Part shown: positions 1 through 10,494 of the stretch, piece after piece | Numbering within the stretch: the stretch's first letter is position 1 | Layout: every line of letters starts with the position of its first letter | Assembly: GCA_024637315.1 (NCBI GenBank) | Contig: JAGXFH010000062.1 | Coordinates: 1 to 64,000, forward strand | DNA: 64,000 nucleotides | Direction of reading: 5' to 3' | From: Brevirhabdus sp. | GTDB taxonomy: Bacteria; Pseudomonadota; Alphaproteobacteria; Rhodobacterales; Rhodobacteraceae | Notes under the pieces: generated by a model | The model's database searches: none | What the model was told of the DNA's origin: nothing | Seen by the model: the letters and a program-made list of their open reading frames with translations, nothing else | Translations under genes and position numbers: made by a program

Positions 1-278
1 GCTCAACCCCGTTTGTGACAACATGCTCATGAAACTCTCCGCCGTTTTTGATGAGCACAGCATTGGGGGCAAAACGCGAACATTCAGTTAAAGGCGCTGA
101 AAAACAGAGGCAAATTTTCCAGAAGGTCCGCCATTGGGGTTGCGCCGCAGGCAAGCCCGCATCGCCGTTGCGCTTCGCGCCGGAAAGATCGGACCGGCAA
201 GATCGAAGCGACAGCTGTTTCTTTTCAGCCGAAAATATCCCCGCCGGAGGCATCCGCCTTCGCCGGCCCGCGCTGCCG

Positions 279-548
279 TCAGCGGGCGGGTGCTGTCCCG
301 GCATGGCGCGCGATCATCGCGATCATCTGCGCCAGCGGTGTCGGGGCGTCGGCCTGCCCCGTCACCCAGAGATAGAGATCCTGATCGTTCTCGCCCAGAA
401 GCCGGTCGTAAAGCGTCAGCTCCGCTTCGCCGAGGCTGCCGATACGGGCATCGGCAAACGGTCCCAGGATCAGGTCCATTTCCTTGGTGCCGCGCCGCCA
501 GGAACGCATCTTGAGGCGCTTGAGCCGGTCGGCCGGCGCCTCGATCAT
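279..548 (-). CDS. sdhE: Succinate dehydrogenase assembly factor 2 family (SdhE/DUF339)
   Basis: 89 aa; 'RLKMRSWRRGTKEMDLILGPFAD...LYDRLLGENDQDLYLWVTG' matches the SdhE RGxxEMDLxL and ND.DLYxW motifs. Confidence 0.9.
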   Translation of the reverse strand: MIEAPADRLKRLKMRSWRRGTKEMDLILGPFADARIGSLGEAELTLYDRLLGENDQDLYLWVTGQADAPTPLAQMIAMIARHAGTAPAR

Positions 549-967
549 GATGCGGTGACGCTTTTCAGTTCGGCCCGCAGGCGCTTTTCCAGCCGCCCGA
601 TCCGTTCCGCAAGCGTTACGGCCTGGCCGCGCAATTCGCGCATTTCGGCGAGCAGCGCCGAGACGTCGGCGGAAAGCTCGACCTGATCCTCGGGCGACGA
701 AACGCCGTCACCCTCGCCGGTCAGCAGCCAGCGCATCGAGACGTTGAGAACACCGGCAAGCATCTGCAACTTGTTGGCGCGGGGTTCAGCGGTGTCATTC
801 TCCCATGCCTTGATGGTCTTGTCCTTGACGCCAAGGCGCGCGGCAAGATCGCTCTGCGAAAGCCCGGTCAAGTCGCGGGCGGCGGTCATCCGGTCGCCGA
901 AGGTTGCGGCATTGTCGGAATACCAGTCGGTCGGTTTGGTTGGTTCGTCCATCGGGTGGCCTTTCAT
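545..967 (-). CDS. XRE-family helix-turn-helix regulator
   Basis: N-terminal HTH 'LTGLSQSDLAARLGVKDKTIKAWEND' plus C-terminal coiled coil; overlaps the sdhE start by 4 nt. Confidence 0.8.
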   Translation of the reverse strand: MKGHPMDEPTKPTDWYSDNAATFGDRMTAARDLTGLSQSDLAARLGVKDKTIKAWENDTAEPRANKLQMLAGVLNVSMRWLLTGEGDGVSSPEDQVELSADVSALLAEMRELRGQAVTLAERIGRLEKRLRAELKSVTAS

Positions 968-997
968 GCTTGATCGCGGTTGCGGCGCAACCTATGA

Positions 998-2236
<1,239 letters not shown>

Positions 2237-2246
2237 AGGAGAAACA

Positions 2247-2384
2247 ATGGCCAAGGTAACCCGGCCGGCGATATCGAATGACCCGATCAGCGCGCCGGAG
2301 GTGCAGCCGGGAGGTCCGCGCATGGTCTTTGCGGTCGGTCGTGACGGCAGCCTGCCGCGCTGCATCGGTAACAGGGGGCTCTGA
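2247..2384 (+). CDS. Small hypothetical protein (45 aa), not in ORF track
   Basis: AAGGAG 5 nt upstream of ATG 2247; encodes MAKVTRPAISNDPISAPEVQPGGPRMVFAVGRDGSLPRCIGNRGL; stop overlaps the next ATG (TGATG). Confidence 0.45.
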   Translation: MAKVTRPAISNDPISAPEVQPGGPRMVFAVGRDGSLPRCIGNRGL

Positions 2385-2812
2385 TGGCGGGCATCGAGCT
2401 TCCTGAATATTACTTCCGGGTGCGCGAGAACGGCGCTTTCGTCTTTCGCGTCGATACCGAGAACCGCCAGCGGCGGATCGAGATGGACCAGATCGCCGTC
2501 ATCAACATCAAGAACGGCGAGGTCAAACCGCAGGGCGACCGGGTGTTGTCGGATCAGGACAAGGCCGCCATCGCCCAATGGATGGAGGCGCGCATCGCCG
2601 TGCTGGCCGAGCGTGACATCGACGACATCCGCCGCACGATCGACCACCTGAACCTGACCGCGCATTGGGCCAACAGCCGCGCGACCGGCGCTCAACTTGA
2701 CGAAGTGACAGACGCGCTGTTGCTGGCGATGCACGATCTGCGCTCGGTTCTGGTGCGCAAGAAAGCCGACCGGCTGGGCAAGGAAAACCAAAGCCTTTCG
2801 GAAAACCCCTGA
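2384..2812 (+). CDS. Conserved hypothetical protein
   Basis: 142 aa ORF co-directional with and coupled to the 45-aa ORF. Confidence 0.6.
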   Translation: MAGIELPEYYFRVRENGAFVFRVDTENRQRRIEMDQIAVINIKNGEVKPQGDRVLSDQDKAAIAQWMEARIAVLAERDIDDIRRTIDHLNLTAHWANSRATGAQLDEVTDALLLAMHDLRSVLVRKKADRLGKENQSLSENP

Positions 2813-2871
2813 ATCGGGAATTCACTGCCTCTCGCTGCGCCCGAAGGCGAATTCCGATGCTTTCTGTCTCA
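2810..2871. repeat. Copy A of a 62-nt dispersed repeat
   Basis: Gapless with 40700..40761, 49/62 identical by hand count. Confidence 0.65.
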
Positions 2872-4275
2872 CCTGTTTCCCGAACCACTGTATCGGCCCG
2901 CACCGGAGATCGTCGGATCGTCCTCGGTCGCTGTTTGGGCGCGGAACAGCCAGAATCTGGCCGACAGGCTGATCCAGACCGTGACAAGGCCGATCACCAG
3001 CCCCATCCAGACGCCCAGCCCGCCCCAGTCCAACCAGAAGCCCAGACCATAGGCGACCGGCATCCCGACGAACCAGTAACAGATGATCGCGATATACATC
3101 GGCACGCGGGTGTCCTGGATGCCGCGCAGCAGGCCGATGGCCATGGCCTGCCCGCCATCGGCCAGCTGGAAGAGAGCCGCCATGTAGACCAGCCCGACCC
3201 CCACGGCGATCACCGCGGGCGTATCCGGGCCGCTGGGATCGAGGAACAGTGACAGAAGTTCGCTGGCGAACAGGTAGAACACGCCACTGGCGACGATGGC
3301 TATGCTGATCGACAGCATCACCGCCGCCAATGCGCCCTGCCGTAGCCCATACAGATCGTCCTGCCCCTGTGCCTGGCCGGCGCGTATGGTGGCGGCGTTG
3401 GACAGGCCCAGATGGATCAGGAAGGCGAACGACGCCAGTTGCAGCGCGATGCCGTGGGCGGCCAGCGAGATCGGGGAAATCCAGCCCATCATGATCGAGG
3501 CGCTGGCGAAAAGACCGGTTTCGGCCAGGATCGTCAGGCCGATCGGCCAGCCCAGCGCAAAGATCCGCGCCATCGCCTGGTTGTCCGGCCGCCAGAACCG
3601 AGAGAAAAGCTGATGCCCCGGAAATGTGCGAACAGCGTAAAGGGCAAGGATGATGAAGGCGATGGTCTCGGTCAACAGGGTCGAGATCGCCGCCCCCCGG
3701 ACGCCTAGCTCGGGAAAACCGAGATGGCCGAAGATCAGCACCCAGTTGGTAAAGCCATGGATCAACGCTGCGCCGACCGTGACCCACAGCACGACCGCCG
3801 TGCGCTCCAGCCCGGAAAGGTAGGATTTCAGCACCATGATCATCAGCGACGGGTAAATCCCCCAGCCCGCGATCAGCAGGTAATCACCGGCCAGCCGGGC
3901 GACCTGTGGGTCCTGCCCGGCGTACAGCAGGATGCGTTCGGCAAACAGGAACACCGGCGCGGTGATCGTGGCGTAGATCAGCGACAGCCAGAACGCCATG
4001 CGGGTGGCGCGCCGCACCTGCACCTCGTCATGGCGCGCCATCGCCGAGGCGACGACCGCGGGCAGCGCCGAGGCAAAGCCCGAACCGACGATGAACAGAA
4101 CGAACCAGAACATCCCGCCGATGACGACCGAAGCAAGTTCATCGACGCCGTACCAGCCCAGCATGACGGTATCGGTGACATGCACGCCGAACTGCGCCAG
4201 ATGGCTGCCGACAAGCGGCAGGCCAAGCACCAGCAATGCACGGGTGTGCTGACGTTTGGTCAAAGCGCGCGTCAT
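2869..4275 (-). CDS. MATE family efflux transporter
   Basis: 468 aa polytopic; 'LPLVGSHLAQFGVHVTDTVMLGWYGVDELASVVIGG'. Confidence 0.9.
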   Translation of the reverse strand: MTRALTKRQHTRALLVLGLPLVGSHLAQFGVHVTDTVMLGWYGVDELASVVIGGMFWFVLFIVGSGFASALPAVVASAMARHDEVQVRRATRMAFWLSLIYATITAPVFLFAERILLYAGQDPQVARLAGDYLLIAGWGIYPSLMIMVLKSYLSGLERTAVVLWVTVGAALIHGFTNWVLIFGHLGFPELGVRGAAISTLLTETIAFIILALYAVRTFPGHQLFSRFWRPDNQAMARIFALGWPIGLTILAETGLFASASIMMGWISPISLAAHGIALQLASFAFLIHLGLSNAATIRAGQAQGQDDLYGLRQGALAAVMLSISIAIVASGVFYLFASELLSLFLDPSGPDTPAVIAVGVGLVYMAALFQLADGGQAMAIGLLRGIQDTRVPMYIAIICYWFVGMPVAYGLGFWLDWGGLGVWMGLVIGLVTVWISLSARFWLFRAQTATEDDPTISGAGRYSGSGNR

Positions 4276-4371
4276 TGCAGTGCCATAGGCGGTTTCCCGA
4301 ACCCCCGCAAGATGCTCAGAGCATCGCGTCGGGCAGCGCGCGGGACGCCGTCGGCGCGACCCCCGGTTCGA

Positions 4372-5271
4372 TCATCTGCGCGGATCGGCGATGTACTTCC
4401 GCCAATGATGACGCTGCTCGAAGCCCAGCATCTCGCGCGCCTTGCGGTTGGAAAAGAAGGTCTCCTCGAGGCCCATTTCCTGCCTGAGCGGAACCCCCTC
4501 GTAATAGCGCGCGATGATCTCGGGCGTCGTCAGCGCGACCGAATGGTCGTCATTCGAGGCGTTGAATATCTGAAAGCCCAACCCGTCGGTCTTCAGGCAG
4601 AGATCGACGATCTGCCCCAGATCGCGGGCGTCGATATAGGCGAAGAAGTTGCGCCGGCGCATGTCGGGATTGACCAGCCATGTCGGAAAGTCGGTTTCGT
4701 ATTGCTCGGGCGAGATCACGTTGTTGATGCGCAGCCCGTAGATGTCGGCGCCGGTGCGCTGGTGAAACGACCGTCCCGTCACCTCGTTGACCACTTTCGA
4801 CATCGCATAGCTGTCCTCGGGCACCACCGGGTGCTCTTCGTCGACCGGGATGTACTCCGGCTTGCGCTCACCATCGGCGAAACAGATGCCGTAGGTGGTT
4901 TCGGACGAGGCGAAGACGATCTTGCGGATACCAAGCTTGGTCGCCGCCTCCATCACGTTGTAGGTGCCGATCACATTGACGCGGTAGGTCTCGTTATCGG
5001 GCACCAGCAGGATCCGCGGCACCGCCGCGAAATGCACGACCGCGTCGAATTTCGGCACCCCGGTTCCCGGTTCCAACTCGTCGAACCCGGCATACGAGGA
5101 GAGCGCATTGAACATCTGCCCGCTGTCGGTGATGTCGGCGGTCAGGTTGTCCACACCCTCCAGATCCAGCGGCACCTTGTCGACGTTCAGCACCCGGTGG
5201 CCCTGCTCGATCAGGTAGGGCACAACAACCCGGCCCGCCTTGCCGCTACCGCCGGTAAAAAGAACACGCAT
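4372..5271 (-). CDS. NAD(P)-dependent epimerase/dehydratase (extended SDR)
   Basis: 299 aa; N-terminal 'MRVLFTGGSGKAGRVVVPYL' Rossmann motif; 'DSYAMSKVVNE' YxxxK. Confidence 0.85.
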   Translation of the reverse strand: MRVLFTGGSGKAGRVVVPYLIEQGHRVLNVDKVPLDLEGVDNLTADITDSGQMFNALSSYAGFDELEPGTGVPKFDAVVHFAAVPRILLVPDNETYRVNVIGTYNVMEAATKLGIRKIVFASSETTYGICFADGERKPEYIPVDEEHPVVPEDSYAMSKVVNEVTGRSFHQRTGADIYGLRINNVISPEQYETDFPTWLVNPDMRRRNFFAYIDARDLGQIVDLCLKTDGLGFQIFNASNDDHSVALTTPEIIARYYEGVPLRQEMGLEETFFSNRKAREMLGFEQRHHWRKYIADPRR

Positions 5272-5593
5272 GTCTCTGCCTCCATATCGAGATCGCTTCG
5301 GTTATAGTCTCAACACCCGAAAGTGCAATTCCGCCGCCGCGACCGAAGCTCCGTCGCGCAAGCCCGATCGCAGGGGCGCGCTTGACGTCAAGAGCAACAA
5401 GATGACCCGGACGTCGGTCACCGGGTGTGCTCTGAACACTTGCGAAACGCGTCATCGGCGTGACCGTTGAAAAACGGCGCATCGGGACTGGTCGGCAAGC
5501 GAACCGGCGACGCGCCAAACACCGCACCGCACGAGGCAAACGCGATCCATCGGCGGTTGAGGGGGCCGTCCTCGATCCCTCGTCGGATGCACC

Positions 5594-6532
5594 CTAGTCG
5601 GTCAAAGTGGCCTTCGGCGCGGCGGGATCGGCGCCGCCATTGGGTTTCGCCTTGTCGGCACCGTGACGCTGGCCGGGATGCAGCGACGTGCCAAGGATGT
5701 GGTCCGTGCGATGCACCACATGTTCCGCCCGCCCGACGATCAGCGGGTCGGCCGCATGCGCGATCTTCGCGTCCTTGCCCGGATAGTCCAGCGAGTTCAG
5801 GAAATGCAGCATGCAGTTCAGCCGCGCCCGCTTCTTGTCGTCCGACTTGATGATCGTCCAGGGCGCGTCGGCGGTGTCGGTGTAGAAGAACATCGCTTCC
5901 TTAGCTTCGCTGTAATCGTCCCATTTGCCAAGGCTGGCCTTGTCGATCGGGGACAGTTTCCAGCGCTTCAGCGGATCGGTCTCCCGGCTTTCGAAGCGGT
6001 TCATCTGTTCATGCTGGGTGACCGAGAACCAGTACTTGTAAAGCCGGATCCCGCACCGGACCAGCATCCGCTCAAGCTCTGGCGTCTGGCGCATGAATTC
6101 CAGGTAGTCGTTGGGATTGCAGAACCCCATCACCCGCTCGACCCCGGCGCGGTTGTACCAGCTGCGGTCGTAAAAGACCATTTCGCCGGCGGTGGGCAGA
6201 TGCTCGACATAGCGCTGGAAGAACCACTGCCCGCGTTCGGTGTCAGTGGGCTTGTTCAGCGCCACGACCCGCGCGGTGCGCGGATTGAGATGTTCCATGA
6301 ACCGCTTGATCGTGCCGCCCTTGCCGGCGGCATCGCGGCCTTCGAAGAGGATCACGAATTTTTGCCCGGTCTCCTGCGCCCAAAGCTGGACCTTCAGCAA
6401 TTCCGCCTGCAGCTTCGCCTTCTGGGCCTCGTAGCTGCGGCGCGACAGGCGGTCGGCATAGGGATAGGATCCGGTTTCGAACACTTCGCGGATATTGTCG
6501 GCGGTGACGGCGGGCAGTTTCGGTGCGGTCAT
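5594..6532 (-). CDS. ppk2: Polyphosphate kinase 2
   Basis: 312 aa; 'LFEGRDAAGKGGTIKRFMEHLNPR', 'FYDRSWYNRAGVERVMGF'. Confidence 0.93.
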   Translation of the reverse strand: MTAPKLPAVTADNIREVFETGSYPYADRLSRRSYEAQKAKLQAELLKVQLWAQETGQKFVILFEGRDAAGKGGTIKRFMEHLNPRTARVVALNKPTDTERGQWFFQRYVEHLPTAGEMVFYDRSWYNRAGVERVMGFCNPNDYLEFMRQTPELERMLVRCGIRLYKYWFSVTQHEQMNRFESRETDPLKRWKLSPIDKASLGKWDDYSEAKEAMFFYTDTADAPWTIIKSDDKKRARLNCMLHFLNSLDYPGKDAKIAHAADPLIVGRAEHVVHRTDHILGTSLHPGQRHGADKAKPNGGADPAAPKATLTD

Positions 6533-6760
6533 TCAAGCAGTCCTCCTGATGGCAACGCCAAGGATATCCGATTGCCGGGGCCCCTGCCTTGATCGGTGTC
6601 AAGAGCGGGGTGCGCCGGGCATCGCAAGGCGCGGGGCTGCCGGCGGGGATATTTGCGGCCACAAGGACGGCAGACGGCGGCCGGCGCGCGCTCAATCCCC
6701 ATTGCCCCGCCAGCGCGCACCTGCCAAAATGCCCGAAACCAAAAAGAACGAGAGCAGCTC

Positions 6761-8719
6761 ATGGCCGACGACCTTCTGACCAGCACGGGCGATCCCTTGT
6801 ACGATGCCTCCTCGATCGAGGTGCTCGAGGGGCTGGAACCGGTGCGCAAACGCCCCGGCATGTATATCGGCGGCACCGATGAACGCGCGCTCCACCACCT
6901 CGTCGCCGAGGTGCTCGACAACGCGATGGACGAGGCGGTCGCCGGCCATGCCACCCGGATCGAGGTCGAACTGCACGCCGATTACTCGGTCACCGTGCGC
7001 GACAACGGCCGCGGCATCCCGGTCGATCCGCATCCGAAATTCCCCGGCAAATCCGCGCTCGAGGTGATCCTGTGCACGCTGCATTCGGGCGGCAAGTTCT
7101 CCGGCAAGGCCTACCAGACCTCGGGCGGCCTGCACGGCGTCGGCATATCGGTGGTCAACGCGCTCTCCGATCACGTCCGGGTCGAGGTCGCGCGCAACCG
7201 CGAGCTTTGGGCGCAGGAGTTCTCGCGCGGGCTGCCCCAGGGCCCCGCCCGGCCCGAAGGTGCCGCCCCGAACCGGCGTGGCACCTCGGTCACCTTCCAC
7301 CCCGACGCCGAGATCTTCGGGCATCTGAAATTCAAGCCCGCCCGCCTGCTGAAAATGGTCCGCTCCAAGGCGTATCTGTTTTCCGGCGTCGAGATCCGCT
7401 GGAAATCCGCTGTCGATGACGGCGAGACCCCGGCCGAGGCGACGTTCCACTTCCCCGGCGGGCTTTCGGATTACCTCGCCGAACAGCTGCACGGCGCCTC
7501 GACCTATGCCGACCGCCCCTTCGCCGGCAAGGTCAGCTTCGAGGAAAAGTTCGGCCAGCCCGGATCGGTCGAATGGGCGATCAACTGGACGCCTTCGATC
7601 GACGGCTTCATCCAGTCCTACTGCAACACCGTCCCCACCCCCGAGGGCGGCACCCACGAGGCCGGGTTCTGGGCCGCGATCCTGAAGGGCATCCGCGCCT
7701 ATGGCGAGCTGGTCAACAACCGCAAGGCCCGGGACATCTCCCGCGATGACCTGACCACGGGCGGCTGCGCGCTGATCTCGATCTTCATCCGCGATCCATC
7801 CTTTGTCGGCCAGACCAAGGACCGGCTGTCGACCGAAGACGCGCTGAAACTGGTCGAGAATTCGGTCCGCGACCATTTCGACAACTGGCTGGCGTCAGAC
7901 ACCAAGTCGGCCGGCGCGATCCTCGATTTCCTGGTGCTCAGGGCCGAGGAACGCCTGCGCCGGCGCGCCGAAAAGGAAACCGCCCGCAAGACCGCCACCA
8001 AGAAGCTGCGGCTGCCCGGCAAGCTGGTGGATTGCTCCGCCACCGCCCGCGAGGGCACGGAGCTGTTCATCGTCGAGGGGGATTCAGCGGGCGGCTCGGC
8101 CAAGATGGCCCGCGAGCGCAAGACCCAGGCGCTCTTGCCCCTGCGCGGCAAGATCCTGAATGTGCTGGGCGCGGCGTCATCGAAGCTCGGAACCAATGCG
8201 GAGATATCGGATTTGTGTCAGGCGCTCGGCGTCGGCATGGGCAGCAAGTTCCGGCTCGACGACCTGCGCTACGACAAGATCATCATCATGACCGATGCCG
8301 ATGTCGATGGGGCGCATATCTCGGCGCTGCTGATGACCTTCTTCTTCACCCAGATGCGCCCGATGATCGACGCCGGCCACCTATACCTCGCCTGCCCGCC
8401 CTTGTACCGGCTGACCCAGGGCGCCACCCGCGTCTATTGCCTTGACGAGGCCGAACGCGACGCCTGGCTGGAAAAGGGTCTGGGCGGCAAGGGCAAGATC
8501 GACTCCAGCCGCTTCAAGGGTCTGGGAGAGATGGACGCCAAGGACCTGAAAGACACCACGATGAACCCCGCCACCCGCAAGCTGATCCGGGTGTCGATCG
8601 ACGAGGACGAACCCGGCGAGACCAGCGACCTTGTCGAGCGGCTGATGGGCAAGAAGCCGGAACTGCGGTTCCAGTACATCCAGGAAAACGCGCGGTTCGT
8701 GGAGGAGTTGGATGTATGA
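6761..8719 (+). CDS. parE: DNA topoisomerase IV subunit B
   Basis: Start trimmed to MADDLLTSTGDPLYDASSIEVLEGLEPVRKRPGMYIGGT; GHKL ATPase and 'EGDSAGGSAKMARERKTQALLPLRGKILNV' TOPRIM motif. Confidence 0.93.
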   Translation: MADDLLTSTGDPLYDASSIEVLEGLEPVRKRPGMYIGGTDERALHHLVAEVLDNAMDEAVAGHATRIEVELHADYSVTVRDNGRGIPVDPHPKFPGKSALEVILCTLHSGGKFSGKAYQTSGGLHGVGISVVNALSDHVRVEVARNRELWAQEFSRGLPQGPARPEGAAPNRRGTSVTFHPDAEIFGHLKFKPARLLKMVRSKAYLFSGVEIRWKSAVDDGETPAEATFHFPGGLSDYLAEQLHGASTYADRPFAGKVSFEEKFGQPGSVEWAINWTPSIDGFIQSYCNTVPTPEGGTHEAGFWAAILKGIRAYGELVNNRKARDISRDDLTTGGCALISIFIRDPSFVGQTKDRLSTEDALKLVENSVRDHFDNWLASDTKSAGAILDFLVLRAEERLRRRAEKETARKTATKKLRLPGKLVDCSATAREGTELFIVEGDSAGGSAKMARERKTQALLPLRGKILNVLGAASSKLGTNAEISDLCQALGVGMGSKFRLDDLRYDKIIIMTDADVDGAHISALLMTFFFTQMRPMIDAGHLYLACPPLYRLTQGATRVYCLDEAERDAWLEKGLGGKGKIDSSRFKGLGEMDAKDLKDTTMNPATRKLIRVSIDEDEPGETSDLVERLMGKKPELRFQYIQENARFVEELDV

Positions 8720-8767
8720 GTGTGCCTCACCAGAACATTGATTTCATATTTTTTGTATGTATATTAA

Positions 8768-9043
8768 ATGATCGAATGGGATGAGGCGAAACGCCGCCTG
8801 AACCTTGACAAGCATGGCGTCGACTTCGCCGGGATGGATGGATTTGACTGGGACAAGGCCGTCACCCGCGAGGATGCGCGCGGCGAATACGGCGAACGGC
8901 GGTTCGTCTCTGTCGGCTGGATCGGATCAAGACTTCATGTCTGCGTCTGGACGTATCGAGAAGAGGCGTTTCGGCTCATCAGCCTGAGAAAGGCCAACGA
9001 TCGCGAAAGGAAACGCTATGGGCAAGCGCAAGAGCTACATTGA
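8768..9043 (+). CDS. brnT: BrnT-family type II toxin
   Basis: 91 aa; 'IEWDEAKRRLNLDKHGVDFA...RLISLRKANDRERKRYG' is the BrnT signature. Confidence 0.9.
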   Translation: MIEWDEAKRRLNLDKHGVDFAGMDGFDWDKAVTREDARGEYGERRFVSVGWIGSRLHVCVWTYREEAFRLISLRKANDRERKRYGQAQELH

Positions 9044-9287
9044 CAAGGACGGCGAGGCGACGGAACTGGACGAAGCCTGGTTCCACGACGCCAAGCCGAT
9101 CGACGCCTTCCCCGACGCCGCCCGCACGCTCCGCCCCGGCCGCCCGCCGCTGCCCGAGAGCGAGAAGAAACAGCGGGTGACGATCTACCTCGACCGCGAC
9201 GTGGTGGAGCGCTTGAAGCAGGACGGCAAGGGCTGGCAGACCCGCGCGAATGCCAAGCTGCGCAAGGCGCTTGGGCTGGGCGGGTGA
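9018..9287 (+). CDS. brnA: BrnA-family antitoxin
   Basis: 89 aa; 'KKQRVTIYLDRDVVERLKQDGKGWQTRANAKLRKALG'; overlaps brnT by 26 nt. Confidence 0.9.
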   Translation: MGKRKSYIDKDGEATELDEAWFHDAKPIDAFPDAARTLRPGRPPLPESEKKQRVTIYLDRDVVERLKQDGKGWQTRANAKLRKALGLGG

Positions 9288-9362
9288 TGGGGAATTGGCC
9301 GGATTTGCGGTTCGGGTATGCTCTGGAGAACGCCCGGTTCGTTGCGGAGTTGGATGTTTGAG
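9283..9362 (+). repeat. Diverged duplicate of the parE 3' end
   Basis: Gapless 80-nt alignment with 8641..8720, 61/80 identical by hand count; encodes ..DLRFGYALENARFVAELDV* vs parE ..ELRFQYIQENARFVEELDV*. Confidence 0.88.
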
Positions 9363-10158
9363 CATCCCGGAGACAAATTTAAACGCGCGAAGCCTCGCTT
9401 GGCGGCTATTTCGCGAAGCCGCCGATGAAGATTATTTAGTAGCTCGCTGGTCCGTATCGGCTGGGCTGGATTATCAGTTTGCTTGGAGTTCGCAGCAGGC
9501 CATTGAAAAGTACTTGAAATGCGCGCTCTTATTAAACGATGTTAACGTCAAGTTCTACGGGCACAAGCTATTGCCAATGTTCCAAGCTCTCAAATCCTTG
9601 GATACTGGGCTGGTGCCTGACTTATATTGCCCGCCTTCGTATTTTCCAAATCAGCTTCAAACTCTCAGCGGCCGGTTCGAACTGACGGTGGATGTGATTC
9701 GTCGTTTCGATACTTCGGGCGACACTAATAACCGATACCGAAACTACAGCTTAGCAAGCGACCGGTTTGATCTGCATAAACTTGATGAGCTTTGTTTTAA
9801 CATTCGACGTTTGACGATGCCTTTGAATATGATGTTTGACGAGACAATGAGATATCGAGATGCACTCAAGAAGTTCCCCAATCTGCAACTTCATCCGTTC
9901 AAGATAAATGGTAGCCCCGGAGATGCGAGATTTGACAAACGGAACGCAACATTTCTTTGGCGAAATTTCTCATACAACCAGGAGGGAGCGTTAGAAGTCG
10001 GTAAAATCTCGGTGGGGTTTTCCTCTAAGAATTCAGAGATTTACTTGGCCACAAAACGCGGTGAAGACGCGATGGAGGCTATTGATTGGGTCTTAGAGAA
10101 CGCTTGGTTTTCAAAGGAAGACCGCCAATTCCTACGAACGGTGACAAGCAAGCCGTAG
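9358..10158 (+). CDS. HEPN-domain-like protein
   Basis: 'YQFAWSSQQAIEKYLKCALLLNDVNVKFYGHKLLPMFQAL' resembles HEPN; proposed TTG start overlaps the stop of the parE-tail copy (TTGA) with GGAG upstream; AT-richer than its neighbours. Confidence 0.55.
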   Translation: MSIPETNLNARSLAWRLFREAADEDYLVARWSVSAGLDYQFAWSSQQAIEKYLKCALLLNDVNVKFYGHKLLPMFQALKSLDTGLVPDLYCPPSYFPNQLQTLSGRFELTVDVIRRFDTSGDTNNRYRNYSLASDRFDLHKLDELCFNIRRLTMPLNMMFDETMRYRDALKKFPNLQLHPFKINGSPGDARFDKRNATFLWRNFSYNQEGALEVGKISVGFSSKNSEIYLATKRGEDAMEAIDWVLENAWFSKEDRQFLRTVTSKP

Positions 10159-10177
10159 GGTGGGCTTCAGCCCACCA
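10155..10177 (+). repeat. REP-like palindrome GTAGGGTGGGCTTCAGCCCACCA
   Basis: GGTGGGC-TTCA-GCCCACC inverted repeat directly after a stop codon; a second related copy lies at 10286. Confidence 0.65.
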
Positions 10178-10285
10178 TCCCCACCAACCACCCCGCGAAA
10201 CGATGGGTTTGCTTCGCCTCGCGTTTGATCCGTCGGGCATGATCGCCGCCCCGTGCGGCTTGCCCCTCCCGTCATTCGTCCGGGC

Positions 10286-10308
10286 GTAGGGCGGGGGTTT
10301 ACCCGGCC
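10286..10308 (+). repeat. REP-like copy GTAGGGCGGGGGTTTACCCGGCC
   Basis: Same GTAGGGNGGG...CCC layout and orientation as 10155..10177. Confidence 0.5.
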
Positions 10309-10337
10309 AATCGTCCATCCACTCTGCACCAACCCAA

Positions 10338-10494
10338 GGGCAGCGCCCGATCGCGGGTGGGCGCTCCTGCCGCCCGAGGTCCGCGCTTTATCTCTCCGTC
10401 ACATCCCCGGCCGATCCCCGCACCGGCGGTGCAGAAGCGCCCGCCCGGTCGTGCCGGAGGCACGCCTACGGCGTGATGCGGTCGGGCGCTGCCC
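10338..10494. repeat. Long-range inverted repeat GGGCAGCGCCCGA ... TCGGGCGCTGCCC with internal hairpins
   Basis: Perfect 13-nt arms at 10338..10350 and 10482..10494; ACGCC-TAC-GGCGT hairpin between them. Confidence 0.6.

Noticed and set aside
1-30. Minus-strand ATG with upstream GGAG running off the left edge
   Set aside because: Only about 10 codons visible; cannot be identified
3724-5307. 527-aa plus-strand ORF
   Set aside because: Antisense to MATE and the epimerase; composition typical of a shadow frame
8738-8765. TTGATT-N16-TATATT promoter for brnT
   Set aside because: The -10 box would end only 2 nt before the brnT ATG, so the TSS would fall inside the gene; not supported as drawn
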